From: Podospora comata
Taxonomy: Eukaryota > Ascomycota > Sordariomycetes > Sordariales > Podosporaceae
Length of the DNA: 64,000 nucleotides
NCBI GenBank assembly: GCA_017354895.1
Contig: CP071499.1
Location: 682,001 to 746,000 of the forward strand
Reading direction: 5' to 3'
Each line of letters opens with the position of its first letter. Positions within the stretch are counted from its first letter, which is position 1. This document shows positions 41,228 through 53,000 of the stretch, piece after piece. The notes below the pieces were generated by a model. That model was not told the origin of the DNA. It was given only the letters and a program-made list of their open reading frames with translations, and made no database searches. The translations under genes were made by a program, and so were the position numbers.

Positions 41228-42311
41228 GGCATGGAATGCCACAGTATTTTGATTTGATGAAGCTATGGTTCGGGAAATCCGACGCCGTTGCAGACGGATA
41301 CAAAACAAATCAGGGGGAAGGCGTGGTGGTGGACAAAAGTAAAAGGATTGATGTTGGTGCGGAGTTGCCTTCTATACCCCAAAAGCCCCTCATGGGTGCT
41401 GCTTTGCCTACCCTACTTAGTCTTGTTGGCTCTCACCACGACGTACCGGGTGTGGGGGCGAGTTCTGATAGACAACAAGCATTTATGACATGGAATTTGT
41501 AATCAGCGAAGCTAATACTTACTTCTATTGCGAGTGATGGACATTTGGAAGGAATTGAATATCGAGGCACTGGTGTTGACGCCTGAATGCGGGACTTGAG
41601 TGTGGGGGAGCGGGTAGGAGAAGATATGCAGGTCGAAGAGTCAGAAACCTGAGTTGCGTAACCGAGCCGAGACCCTGGAATTCAGGCAGGTGGGTTGAGG
41701 AATATCCTATGGGACTTATGCCGTAAGCTGAGCCCCAATATCAACTCCTACTTCTCTCATATTCTCGTGATGGTCACTTTTGCTGTCTCATTATGCCAGT
41801 TGACTTGGTTTGTTTAGTGTCAGGGTCAGGGTTATCAGTGTAGGACACTAAACCAGCCACCCGCAACCCAATCCGGCAACAATGACACCACTGGGCCTCG
41901 TGGGCGTCAAGTGGCAGGCACCGAGCGAAGCTCGGAATCAAAGGTTCCCACTTACAATCAACTACCTTTTCTATTTTGCTGCGCCATTCAAGATACCCTC
42001 TTCTTCAAATTGTTTGCTGTCTTTTCTATCTTTCATCCTTTCCACATTTCACGGCTCCAAGCGGCGCAGTGCCATCTCAAAGCAAGCGCCCCATCCGTTG
42101 ATGCCCAGCTGAGGGTCCCGAACTCATCACCATCGTCGGAAACACCCTGACCGACTCGACCGACCGCAACTAACCACGCTCGGTCGCGTGTGTGTGCATT
42201 TCCCCACGGTTGTTAAACTTGACAACAGCTGGGGAATTTCCTCGACACGCGGTATTCAACAACCGTTACTATCACCATCAGCCAACACCACCCCCGCCGC
42301 GCAACTACAAG
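41228..42311. other. intergenic between EB1 and PX-SNARE genes
   Basis: 3' region of EB1 and leader of the next gene. Short frames (41236-41502, 41882-42150) have no support. A pyrimidine-rich stretch precedes the ATG at 42312. Confidence 0.4.
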
Positions 42312-43457
42312 ATGGCACCCCCCATCGAAATCTCCATCCCCACCACGTCCATCTCCACCCCCCCAAACGGCAAACCCTTCACCCTCTACAACATCACCCT
42401 CCGCCTCCCCTTGCGCTCCCTCATCGTCCAAAAGCGCTACTCGGAATTCGAAGCCCTCCACAAGAACCTCCACTCCCTCGTCGGCGCTTACCCCCCCGAG
42501 CCACTCCCCGAAAAGTCTTGGTGGCGCACCTCGACGGCGAACTCCCCTGAACGCACAGAAGAGAGGCGAGCGGGGTTGGAGAAGTATCTTCGTGCCATTG
42601 CCGAACCGCCAGATAGACGGTGGAGGGATACTCCCGTCTGGAGGGCCTTTCTGGGGCTTCCTGCGGGAAGCAGCACGCAGAGTGGGATTAGTCTCGAGGG
42701 ACGGATCCCTGCTATTGGGTTGAGGGAGGCGAATTTGGCTGCTGCTAGCGACCCGGGGACGTGGCTGGATTTACATCGGGAATTGAAGACTTCTCTTCAC
42801 GAGGCCAGGGTTGCTTTGGGACGGAGGGATGGGGCGACGGAGAATAGTGCTAGGGTTGAGGCGGGGAGTGCGGCGAAGCGGGCGTTGATTAAGGCGGGGA
42901 ATCTGATTGGGAGCTTGAGTGATGGGTTGAGGGTTATGAAGGAGGATGGGGGGAAGCTGGGGGAGGGGGAGTTGAGACGGAGACGGGATTTGTTGGCGGC
43001 GGCGAGGGTGGAGAGGGATGGGCTGGATAAGCTGAGTAGTAGCCTTGCTGTTGCTGGTGGGGGGGTTGCGGCTGGGGTGGCGGTGGGGAGGCATCAGGGG
43101 GTTGCGAGTGCGAGTGAGAGGGCTGCGCTTATGGGAAATAGTGATGGGGGGCCGAGCAGTATTGGGATTGTGAGGACGTCGACTGGACGGCGGGTGTTGG
43201 GTGCGCCGCTGCCGGAGACGGAGAGGACGAGGGAGCTGGATAATGAGGGAGTACTTCAGCTACAGAGGGACACTATGCAGGAACAAGACCAGGAGGTGGA
43301 GGCGCTGGCAAAAATTATCAGACGGCAAAAGGAGATGGGGCTGGCGATCAACGACGAGGTTAACCGCCATATTGACATGCTGGACCGTCTGAATGACGAC
43401 GTGGACGTTGTGGGCAGGAAGCTGGGCGTGGCAAAGGATAGGGTCAAGAGACTGTGA
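42312..43457 (+). CDS. VAM7-like: PX-domain SNARE, Vam7-like
   Basis: 381 aa, no introns. The N-terminal PX domain (about 3-125) has the phosphoinositide-binding sequence VQKRYSEFEALHKNL followed by PPLPEK-like PPEPLPEKSWW. A Gly/Ala-rich variable middle part separates it from a C-terminal Qc-type SNARE helix (about 310-381), which contains EVEALAKIIRRQKEMGLAINDEV. There is no membrane anchor, as in yeast Vam7, which the PX domain holds on the vacuole through PI3P. Vam7 acts in homotypic vacuole fusion with the HOPS complex. A gapless match of the SNARE helix to syntaxin-8 puts His353 at the zero-layer position, where Qc SNAREs have Gln. ATG 42312 is preferred because PX sequence starts there; the open frame extends upstream. 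Confidence 0.92.
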   Translation: MAPPIEISIPTTSISTPPNGKPFTLYNITLRLPLRSLIVQKRYSEFEALHKNLHSLVGAYPPEPLPEKSWWRTSTANSPERTEERRAGLEKYLRAIAEPPDRRWRDTPVWRAFLGLPAGSSTQSGISLEGRIPAIGLREANLAAASDPGTWLDLHRELKTSLHEARVALGRRDGATENSARVEAGSAAKRALIKAGNLIGSLSDGLRVMKEDGGKLGEGELRRRRDLLAAARVERDGLDKLSSSLAVAGGGVAAGVAVGRHQGVASASERAALMGNSDGGPSSIGIVRTSTGRRVLGAPLPETERTRELDNEGVLQLQRDTMQEQDQEVEALAKIIRRQKEMGLAINDEVNRHIDMLDRLNDDVDVVGRKLGVAKDRVKRL

Positions 43458-43514
43458 CGGGAGGAGCCGCCTTCTGGTCAAACTGCTGGAGATGCTACAA
43501 CAACAACAACAACA

Positions 43515-43916
43515 ATGAATGACACCGCCGCTTCTTGTGCTGCCTTTTCTTCTTCTTCCATCTCTATTTCCTCTTCTTCTTATCGTAATAGTGCTAGTGA
43601 CAAGGCTAGCATGGACACCATCACCACTACTGCTCCCCCGCTATCCGAGGGAGCTGCTCGCAATATGCAAGAGATTGAACAAGAGGACAACAGCACAAAT
43701 GCGGTACGACAGCAACAGCAACAACAACCGGGAGGTGGCATAATTGACGCCGTGCTTTTATTAATTGTTAGGGGGGTTTTGGCCGGCGTTCAGGGGTATG
43801 CCGTGCTTGGGTGGCTGATGGGGAAGATATCGGCTGCTTTGGTCTGGACGGTGGAGCTGGTGCTGCTGCTTTTGGTGCAGCCGGGTGGTGACAATACGAA
43901 TCATCATAATGGATGA
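43515..43916 (+). CDS. tentative small protein with poly-Gln and hydrophobic segment
   Basis: A 133-codon frame starting 57 bases after the SNARE stop. The N-terminal half is Ser-rich and contains a six-Gln run. The second half has hydrophobic stretches (AVLLLIVRGVLAGVQGYAVLGWL, WTVELVLLLLV) that could be membrane helices. It is very close to the upstream gene and preceded by a CAA microsatellite, so it could equally be 3' untranslated sequence. No family is recognised. Confidence 0.3.
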   Translation: MNDTAASCAAFSSSSISISSSSYRNSASDKASMDTITTTAPPLSEGAARNMQEIEQEDNSTNAVRQQQQQQPGGGIIDAVLLLIVRGVLAGVQGYAVLGWLMGKISAALVWTVELVLLLLVQPGGDNTNHHNG

Positions 43917-46594
43917 CAGAATGAATTGCGAAGGAATACAGTACATGAGGGAGCTAGGGTTAGGTATGGAGTATATGATCATGGGTTTATCTTTTCTGGT
44001 GGGGAAGGGTTTTTTTTTGTGTTAGCTCTGGCTTTTTGATGCAGGAACAGGACATGGCATGTGGGGATGGATGATGGATCGGTATGTAGATATGATGGAG
44101 CTTTTTGCGATGGGTTGGTTTATGGACATGGAGGAGTAGGTTTGTTTTTTGTTCTAAACTTATAATATATCTGCTTTCTAGTTCTAGATATTTGCTTGAG
44201 CATAGCAACAGGCAACGGAGTTCTATTATTCTCTTATTCGAGAGCCTTGTTGAGGTGTGTCTCGGGCTTGGCTCTTGGGGACACTCGGGGACATCATCTT
44301 CGTTTGCCAAAGCCTTTCACAAAGCCTCTCTCTGTTACACCACCCTCGGTGAGCCGAACGAAAAAAAAAAAACCGCTGATGGTACACAAGACACCAGGTG
44401 GGTTGGGTGGTGAGGTCACAATGCAGCCCGTCAGACGTCAGCCGTCAGCCTCTTTTCTCGGGAAGGGAACAACGGAGAAAGTTGAAGGATTCCAGCCTCC
44501 TTTTTCCCTCCATTGGTGCCCAGAGGTGTCAGGCACACACCAAAGATGGGATGTCAATGCGGCACGGCAACACGGTTGCGTGTACCGTCTTCTCTCTCGG
44601 AGTCGGCGTTGCATGAGCGAATCATTCTGGATGATCTTAAGAGCAAGGCTGGGAGAATTATAGGAGGTTGTCCAGGACACAGCATTGCATTGGGACGGTC
44701 AATCTCAAAAGCTTACGGATACACCAACAAATCAATGCAACCACGAGGGGGATTTTTTTGCAAATGATGACACAAAGGCCGATGAATTCAGCGAGGAGAG
44801 TCCAGAACAATTGTTCTTCCAGAGGAGGGGCACAGTGAAGAGTGTGTGTGATGTGCTGGCGGATTGGCTACGTCACCCCCAACGCATGGCAGGCTTGGTC
44901 CAATGGAAGACGCGTTGCCGGGCAACGCGTCGCAACGAGTATCACTTTCTGGGCTGGTTATTAGTTGATTCACAACTTCTTGAGGCGATCTTCTGAGAAA
45001 CGTTTCTGTACAAGTTTCAAATCTGAAGATCTGTTCTGAAGTGCCAGTCCTGCAGGTTTCTGTCAGGGCGCATGTCCAAGGCACAGACGGAGTTCTGGGA
45101 GACTGCGTCTGACAGCTACTCGGGAAGGCAGACGGGACGTCGAAGTTCGGACGGAGGAGGAGGAGGAGGCTGGGCGGCTCTCCGGGGTGGTGCCGCGATT
45201 CGCTGCTCAGTGTGGACCCCTTTCTGGCCTGTCACAACGACAAGATTGCACAATCTGGCCCAATTGGGTGGTGCATCGGGTGCACATCGCGTCCTATCCA
45301 CTGCTTCACCAGCCCCCTCCAAGATGCACAAGTGGACACCTTGAATCATTGGTTTTGCGGTCTTTTCCTGCTTTGCTTCTTCTGGGGATCGCGGGAATTC
45401 ATTCGACGGATGATTTCTGTTTGCTGATGGGTGACAGATAGGCGGCGCGTTTGATAGGAGCAGGATTGCAGTCTGACCGTCTACCAAAGGTCGATATTAC
45501 GACGCTCGTTGCGCCTTCATAGTTATCACAAGGTGACCGTGACTGACGGGTGGCTGGTTCCCAAAAGATGCTGGACCGTTGAAGAACGTTATCGATTCTG
45601 GGGTCCACGCAATCCGGATGGCAGAGGACTGGAAGCGAGAAACATGGCACTCCCCTGGCCGTTTCCTGTCACTGACCAGGCGTTCGACTTGTGGCAGGGA
45701 GGGAAGCTGTTGACGTGAGAGAGAAGCTGTGCAATGCCCCAAAGCCAACTGTAGACCTGTGAAAGAGAGTATTCAATATAAGTTTATCGAGAGGAGAAAG
45801 ATTGATATATCAAATCCGGAGCGGCTCGGCTTGACTCTCCGATACAAAGCATCTGCGGCACGGCTGGATGTCACTGGATGTCCCCCTCATTTCACCTGCC
45901 AAGTGGTCTGTGCACCGCACACCTTTCCAAAAAACTGCGGGCAGCTTGTGGGGGCGTTTGGAGCTCCCGCTGCTGCCGCTGCCCTCTGTGCTTCCAGGGC
46001 CTGGGGGCTGCCGAAAGTAAACACAGCGTCTCCCCGGCCGAGAAATCTTTCCAGGTTTGTTGAGGCCACCTTCACCCACACTCCCGCACCACCCTCCCAC
46101 AGACACCTCTCGCAAAAGCCGATTCTGCAAGTCCGCATTCCTGTCGACATCGCCGTCTCGGACCGTCGCCGAATTCTTTCTAGAATCCCATCTTTTCGCG
46201 CGCATTCCACGCTTCGACTAACCCCGAATTCAACACCCCGCTATCAGATCGCGATCTCTCAGCTTGCGCTTGGCTTGGCCGTGCGACCCATCAAACTTGC
46301 GACTTTTGCTTTTTGGCATTGGCGTTGAGGCGTCTTGAATTTTTCTTCCTCGGATTTTCTACCGACATCGCCCACTGATCACGCTCTGGCAAGCCGACTG
46401 CTGGTTGTCTTCGATCTCAGCTGCTTCGACAACCCTCGCGCGCGACGCCAGATGGCTGTGTAGATATACGACTGAACTACGAATTGCGAATTATCTGCTT
46501 CCCGGTTAGCATGCTCTGAACTCAACCATTATCACCGCGAACCATTACCGCAACGACATAATCTGTATCTGGGCCGGCTGGCCGTTCTCTCACC
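43917..46594. other. 2.7-kb intergenic region
   Basis: No gene is supported. It contains a run of 12 A at 44361-44372 and, at the right, a long leader-like region upstream of the 46595 gene. The 199-codon frame at 45729-46328 is not protein-like. Confidence 0.4.
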
Positions 46595-49372
46595 ATGAGC
46601 CAGCCACCGCCCCCTCCCCCTCCTCATGGGAACAATCCCAGAACGACGGCTGGTTCGGCACCTTCCCCCGGTTCTGGACTTCCACGAGGGAAATACGATG
46701 TTTTTATTATTCCAGAACACTCGGCCGGCGCTGGTTTCCTGTACCTGCCCTCCCTGAGGCCCCAGTGGAACAGCTTCTTCGCTGGCATCGCCTGTTCAGT
46801 GATCGTGCTGCTGGTATTCATCAACTTCGCACCGATGATTGCCCAGGTCTTATGGAGCTTGAGGAACTTGGGCGCAATGGGAAACCTGCTATGGGCGGCA
46901 ATGGCAGCCATGCTGTTCTTCTTCGGACGAATGCAAGGGGAGAGCTCTTCCGCGAAATTCTATGAGAGTCGAGCGAATGGAAGTAACCAGAACCCCGGTG
47001 CTGGATATGGAGGAGCCAAATCAGAATGGTACACCCCTCCCCCGAACCCCGGTCCCACACCCAACCAAACCCCGCCACCTCCACCTCCGCCGCCTACTGC
47101 GGAGGACGAGCATGAGCCTCGTGGCGGCTCATACAAGTCGTCATGGGAGGAGGAGCCACGCCCGCCACCGCAGCCACAGCCAAAGGCTAATCCTCCCGCA
47201 CCAGAACCGAAGCCGGAGCCAAAGCCGGAACCCAAGGCAAGACCGGAACCGAAGCCAGAGCCAAGGCGGACGCCAACCCCGGAACCCACACCGGAGCCAA
47301 AGGCAGAACCTAAGGAGCCGAAACCTAAGAAGAGATCGAAGAAGGAGCGCAGAGCCGAGGAGGCTGCCAAAGCCGAAGAGGCCGCCAAGTCTGCTGAGGT
47401 TCCCAAGCCTGCAGAGCCTCCTAAACCGAAGGAGATGCCGAGGCCCAAGGAGGCCCCAAAACCGGCCGAAGCACCCAAACCAAAGGAGGCCCCAATACCA
47501 GCTGAACCACCTAAGCCAAAGGAAATCCCCAAGCCGAAGGAGATTCCAAAGCCCAAAGAGGTACCGAAGCCGAAGGTCCAGCCACCTCCACCACCGCCAA
47601 CTCCTCCTCCTGCTGAGGAGCGACCCAAGACTCCGGTTTCCCAGCCGAGCCCGACCAAGGGCACTAGCGCTTGGGAGAAAGCAAGAGAAGAGACACGGAA
47701 GCGCATAGAGGAGCAGAAGGCCAAAGAGGCCGAGCAAAAGCGGAAAGAGGAGATGGCCCGGCGGTTGAGAGAGCTTCGCGAGCGCGAGGCCAAGGAGCGC
47801 GAGAAGCGGGAGGCCGACAAGAGGGAGAGAGAGGAAAGAGACCGCCTCAAGAAGGAGCAAGAGGAGAAGGAAAAGGAAAGGATCGAAAGAGAGTTGAGGG
47901 AGAAGCTGGAGAAGGAGAATCGTGAGATTCGTGAGAAGCTCGAAAAGGAAATGCGCGAAAAGCTTCAAAGGGAGCTGAGAGAACGCGAGGCCCGTGAGCG
48001 CAAAGAACGTGAAACTCGCGAGAGGTTGGCGAGAGAGCGTGAGGCTAGGGAGAAAGCCGAACGTGAAGCCAGGGAAAGGGAGATCGCGAGGGAGAAGGAG
48101 GAGCTGCGACTCAAACTTGAGCAGGAGCGCCAGGCCGCCCGAGAAAGAGAGGCCAAGGAAGCTCAAGAGAGGAAAGAACGTGAAGAACGTCTGACTCGAC
48201 TGCGAAAGGAAAGAGAGGAGCGCCTCAAGAGGGAGGAGCAAGCCCGCAAGGAAAAGGAAGAGAGAGAGCAGAACGAACGGAGAGGTACGTCATACGCCTA
48301 CTCGTCTGTCGGTGAGAAGACGAGCATGTGGCCCAATGGTAAACCACCCAGCGTTGCTCCCTCAGAATCTGCTTGGTCAGCCCCAACTCCTCCAAGAGCT
48401 GCTTCACCGCCTCCTCCATCTCCAACAAAGCCTGCACCATCGCCAGTTCCACCCAAGCATACATCCATTCCTCGGCCAGCACCAGCTGCCCCAACACCAC
48501 CACCAGCTGCCCAATCCCAGTACCAGCCTCCGCCACAGAAGCAGCCTACCCCCAAGCCAGCAGCATCGTCAACAGGTACAGCAGATGAATACTCGTTCCG
48601 ACCGTACGACACGCCGAAGAAGTCGCGGAAGAAGTCAGAAACTGATTTCTCCGAGTCTTCCTATGCCCACTCGGCCTCGACCGCGAGAACCACGCCCCCG
48701 CCGCCGATGAGAGAGCCATACACAACCAACGACCCGAACAAGATCGTCATTCGAGCGGTGTACGCCTACCTCAACGAGTTTTCCAAGACGCCGGCGCAGC
48801 AGCTTATCTCGGGCATCAAGCCTGTCACGGACGGTCTCATTCTGCGAATCACGAGCGCGGGACTGTTCGTCGACGACGACGTACGAGGCGTGGCACAAAG
48901 GGAGTGGGACGTCAAGGCCTGGACTCTTAAGCAGATCGAGATCTGGTGTCCCACCCACGCGCAGAATGCCTCCGCTTCTAGTGCCCCAGGTTCGATCCCT
49001 ACCAATCACCCCTTCTTCAAGACCATGCCTACCCGTCCCCGCGCTGCTGAGCGTGGTGCGACCAAGGTAATGATTGGCGAAGAGGCGCTGGAGTATCTAA
49101 GTGAGTTCTCGCGATGCTGCAAGGGCACGTGTCGCCGTGGCCAGGCCTCGGCTGGTGGACCTCCGGCTAGGGGGCTGCATCTTGTCCGGGCCACGCAGAG
49201 GGATGCTGGTGGCAAGAGATACCTTTTTGTGGTGGACGAGGAGGAGGGATGGAAGATTGCCGATGGCATCGCGGCCCTCAGGGGCAGTGGCCAAGTCAGA
49301 GCGCTTGGCGTGGCTGGTTTCAGCAGCCTTGAGTCGAGGACAGTGTTGGACTCGCTCGGTTTCCATCAGTAG
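46595..49372 (+). CDS. membrane-anchored protein with Pro-rich and charged-helix regions (925 aa)
   Basis: No introns are needed. The N-terminus is short and Pro-rich, followed by two hydrophobic helices at about 57-85 (FFAGIACSVIVLLVFINFA) and 95-112 (LLWAAMAAMLFFFG). Residues about 145-355 are Pro-rich with many PKPE/PKEA-type repeats. Residues about 365-565 are almost only Glu, Arg, Lys, Ala and Leu (EREKREADKREREERDR), the composition of a long coiled coil or single alpha-helix. A second Pro/Ser-rich linker follows. A folded C-terminal domain of about 220 residues (IVIRAVYAYLNEFSKTPAQQ, YLFVVDEEEGWKIADGI) ends the protein. The C-terminal domain is not recognised. It probably anchors to an internal membrane and projects a long rod into the cytosol. 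Convergent with the HET gene. Confidence 0.85.
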   Translation: MSQPPPPPPPHGNNPRTTAGSAPSPGSGLPRGKYDVFIIPEHSAGAGFLYLPSLRPQWNSFFAGIACSVIVLLVFINFAPMIAQVLWSLRNLGAMGNLLWAAMAAMLFFFGRMQGESSSAKFYESRANGSNQNPGAGYGGAKSEWYTPPPNPGPTPNQTPPPPPPPPTAEDEHEPRGGSYKSSWEEEPRPPPQPQPKANPPAPEPKPEPKPEPKARPEPKPEPRRTPTPEPTPEPKAEPKEPKPKKRSKKERRAEEAAKAEEAAKSAEVPKPAEPPKPKEMPRPKEAPKPAEAPKPKEAPIPAEPPKPKEIPKPKEIPKPKEVPKPKVQPPPPPPTPPPAEERPKTPVSQPSPTKGTSAWEKAREETRKRIEEQKAKEAEQKRKEEMARRLRELREREAKEREKREADKREREERDRLKKEQEEKEKERIERELREKLEKENREIREKLEKEMREKLQRELREREARERKERETRERLAREREAREKAEREAREREIAREKEELRLKLEQERQAAREREAKEAQERKEREERLTRLRKEREERLKREEQARKEKEEREQNERRGTSYAYSSVGEKTSMWPNGKPPSVAPSESAWSAPTPPRAASPPPPSPTKPAPSPVPPKHTSIPRPAPAAPTPPPAAQSQYQPPPQKQPTPKPAASSTGTADEYSFRPYDTPKKSRKKSETDFSESSYAHSASTARTTPPPPMREPYTTNDPNKIVIRAVYAYLNEFSKTPAQQLISGIKPVTDGLILRITSAGLFVDDDVRGVAQREWDVKAWTLKQIEIWCPTHAQNASASSAPGSIPTNHPFFKTMPTRPRAAERGATKVMIGEEALEYLSEFSRCCKGTCRRGQASAGGPPARGLHLVRATQRDAGGKRYLFVVDEEEGWKIADGIAALRGSGQVRALGVAGFSSLESRTVLDSLGFHQ

Positions 49373-50068
49373 AGGAAGCCTCGTGTTTCAACAATGTCTC
49401 TCTCGCCAACACCGTTGCATCCGCACCTACAACTTCAGCCACACTTCACCAGTACATATTACTGTTCATTCGTTTGCATTTGATTATTGTTTCGGCGACC
49501 AGACGCACGCATATCATACCCCAAAAGTACGGCGAGCATATTTTTGTCGATTGAGATACCACCTTGCGAGTTTTTATGGAGGATAATTGGGGGAAGACAG
49601 GGGATGCAGGATATGGAACATTTTTGAGGGAGTAAATCACCTGTTTAGTGGTGGAACGACGAGTGAGATGTTGTGTGGACATGATGATGGGATGATGATG
49701 TATGTGTGAGGATGTTTTCTGATGGAACGAGTTGAAAAAGAAAGAGTGAGACCAACCCAACTCATTTTTTGGCATGGATGGCAGCATTCGGTGTATATGA
49801 GGAGCGGAGAGAGACATTCTTGCATGTGATGTATAGTTATCTTCTTGTGCCTGACCTACTACATGGTGTGTCTTTGAGGTGACTGAATACAATCTTTAAT
49901 TACCCCTTCCTGGCTGTCACTTTGGACCATATCATCACATTACGAAATGGCTGGTGTCTGTTTTTGAGACAACCAAATATGTACTATCGAACCAGAAACA
50001 TGCTTACTACCTATCCAATCCCATATGCAAAAATCCAATCCTACCCTGTTCCCTAGAAGATGCGAAAC
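49373..50068. other. convergent 3' region, nothing recognised
   Basis: Tail-to-tail interval between the charged-helix gene and the HET gene. No gene or RNA was seen. Confidence 0.4.
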
Positions 50069-53000
50069 CTAAATAGGAAGCGTGCTATACCCCCTCCCCT
50101 GATGCCTCTTACTCCCATCCATAACCCCCAGCATGTGCACCTCCGGCGGCCTCGCATAATCCCCATACCCATCCGCCATGGAAAACGCCCCCGAGACGAC
50201 ATGATGCCTATGCTCATGCTCAAAAAAGTCCAGATCCACATCCTCCTCCACAGTAGTAGTAGTATGATGATTACCGTTCCTATCCCCATCCCTCTGATGC
50301 GTCCCCCCAGAGAGCAAGTCGTACTGATCTGAACTCCTCACTTCTTCTCCTCTTCCTCCTCCTCCGCCGGTGACCTCCTCCTCAGCAGCAGTGGTGGCAT
50401 CCCTAGGCATCCAAACCTTTGGCTTCTTCCTCCCATACCTCCCCTTCACCCTCCTCCACCACCTCCCCACCCCCCTTTCCCTATATTTCCTCCTCCCACT
50501 CCCATCGTCATACCCCTCATCAAACGAAGCCAGGTATTGCTCAAACAACTCGGGCACAACAACACTATGAATCACAACCCTGGCCCCAAAATCCACCGCG
50601 TGCCCCACAAACGCCCAGGCAATAAACGCCCAGTCTAGCACTTGCGCTCCCCCTTGCGCAGCCCGGGAGAAGGTGTACAGCACCACCAGAGTGATATGCA
50701 GCACATTCCACACCAGCCTCACCTCCACCCCGGCAAACACAAACATCTGTATCAGAAACAGCGAGTGAAGGATCAGCTTAGCGATAATCGCCATCTTGGC
50801 CAGGGGCGCAAGAAAAGAAAACATTGTTGCGCAGATTGCGATGCCAAAACCCACACACCCCGAGGCGACGAGGCCGTCGAGGGCTGTGACTGACAAATGC
50901 GCCGTCACCGGGGTGAGGGCGTCGGAGAGGGAGGGCCGGGTGGGGAGGGGGTGGGGGTAGGTGGGTGGTTCCCGTTCGATGATCAGCTGCCATGTTTCCG
51001 GGAGGGGGACTGAGGCAAGGGTGGGAGGGGGTGCTTGTTTTTCCTCTCGGCGGAAGGACGGGCTGATGGGGGTCGAAGGAGGGGGGAGGCGGGTGACGGT
51101 TAGAGGGCAGTCGTAGACTGTCCTCAGGAGGCCGCGGGGGTGACGCTGGAAAGCGGTGGATATGTTGTCGTTCGACGAGAGATCGGGGGGTTTGGAGTGG
51201 TCGTACGTGTCTTCTTCTACGAGCTCAAACGACTTTTCGTACGTAGCTTCGAGGGCGTGGTAGTAGAGCTTTTTGACGTTGGTGACCACACGACGGACTC
51301 GAAACAAAGCGCCGGGGTAGGGTTGTGCTGGGCTGGCGGCAAGGCCGGGCATGTCGTTGTTTTGTTTTGTGATGAGGGGGTTGTCGAGCTGGATGGCTAT
51401 GCAATAGGGGCCAATATCAGGGGCTGCAAAGGCGTCTGTTTCGCCTTCTTCTCGGTGAATTTCGACGGAATATTGATCGCCTGTTGTGGTGTCGTGGACG
51501 GTGAAGGCGCAGCTCGAAAAGGGGTCGGGTGGGCCAGTGCATACCAGTACTGCCACCTTGGTTCGACTGACAGTGTTATTAGGGAGGTATAAGTCGTTTT
51601 TGACGTTGCGCAGATTGGTAAATGTTGACCCAAAGGTGAGTTTCTGTTTTGCTGGGTATAATGGCACCCAACGATCTCTGTGGTTCTTTGATGGCCTCTG
51701 CCTTGGTCCGTTCATGTTGAAGAATAACGACATGGGCACGCCATCCATGCTCCTCAATATACATGCCATCCGGTCGGCTGACTTGTTCAACCTCATAAGT
51801 GGCTCCGTGTTGAAGCCAAGCAGGTTCGCGATTATAAGATGCTTGTCTCCTGGAACCGTAGTTGCCCTCTCGCTCAGTTCGTTCCACACCTGTACAAACA
51901 ATGTGCAAAAGTCAGGAGCCAGCGTCGCTCTCCCATGCGCGGCCTTGACCGGCTTGACACCGTTCGCAAATGATGACCGGAACTCGTGGTTCAGGCACCG
52001 GGTCAAACTAGCCACCATGGCCAAGCTGATATCCCTTCCCATGCCTGCTGTTGAACCACTGTTCATCAGTTGTAATGGCTCATGGTTGGTCTTGCCGGGT
52101 ATTCTCCTCTTGACCCAGCTTACCGGTATCCCCACAAGCTCAGAAAGCCTCGACTGCTGTGGCCCCTGGGGTGGAGGAACAGCCCTCGGTTGCTTGAGCT
52201 TCGGCGAAAGAGCATTAAACGTCCCATCAGCACACTGAACCTCAACCGCATTCCCCAGCGCCGCCTCCTGAAACGTCCAACTCCTCCCAATCCACGGGCT
52301 CACTGAAAACCTCGCGTACTGCTCCAGCGTATCCGAGTTCTCAATCGATATCTTCTCCAAGTTGGGGTCCAACACCAACACCCTATCCGCCGCCTGGTAC
52401 ACCGCCGGCAACTTGTTGATCGCCCTCATCCTCAGCAACCCCATGCTCACCGGCGGCATACACAACGCATCAATCCAAAAGTACCTCGGCCTCCTCCTCG
52501 CCGCCGTCTGAAACCCCGTATCAACCGAACCCAACAGGTTAAACTCGGCCCCCGCATCCTCCCCCTCCCTCAGCGCTTTCAGCCTGCTCAAATACCCAAA
52601 CACCCTCCTCAACTGACACTCGGGCATAGCATTCGCATTCGCGTTCCCGATCCCATCCGCCCAGACATGACTGATAACCACAAACCTCGTCCTGGCCGTC
52701 ATCCTCACCACCTCCAGTCGTATCCCCCGCTGCAGCGACCCCCTCAGCCTAACAAGCGGCACCCCCCCATTCTCAATAATCCCCCTTATCTGATCCATCC
52801 CCACCCCCATCGGCTGACACTGACACCCATACCGTATATGCCTGGGCACGTAGCTGAAGACGTCCGCATTACTAGCCACGCACTCCTCAAAATCGCACCC
52901 CTCATGGCTCGTCTCTGTAGAAAACAGCCGAAACAACCTCGTGAAGTAATACGCAATCGCATAGTTGTAACTCGTGAGCACCTTTCGTGCATAGAACGGG

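Noticed and set aside
41236-41502. 88-codon frame just after EB1
   Set aside because: Lies in the EB1 3' region, no motif, unlikely to be a separate gene.
45729-46328. 199-codon plus-strand frame upstream of the charged-helix gene
   Set aside because: No domain, unbalanced composition, and position in the presumed leader of the next gene.
46960-47850. Second antisense frame (296 codons), Gly/Phe/Ser-rich
   Set aside because: A shadow of the Pro/Lys-rich repeat part of the plus-strand gene.
47141-48241. Long antisense open frame (366 codons) rich in Leu and Arg
   Set aside because: It mirrors the Glu/Lys/Arg codon repeats of the plus-strand gene; such repeats leave the antisense frame open by composition.
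49101-49170. Possible intron (GTGAGT...CTAG) near the end of the charged-helix gene
   Set aside because: At 70 nt it would shift the frame and lose the protein-like C-terminus.
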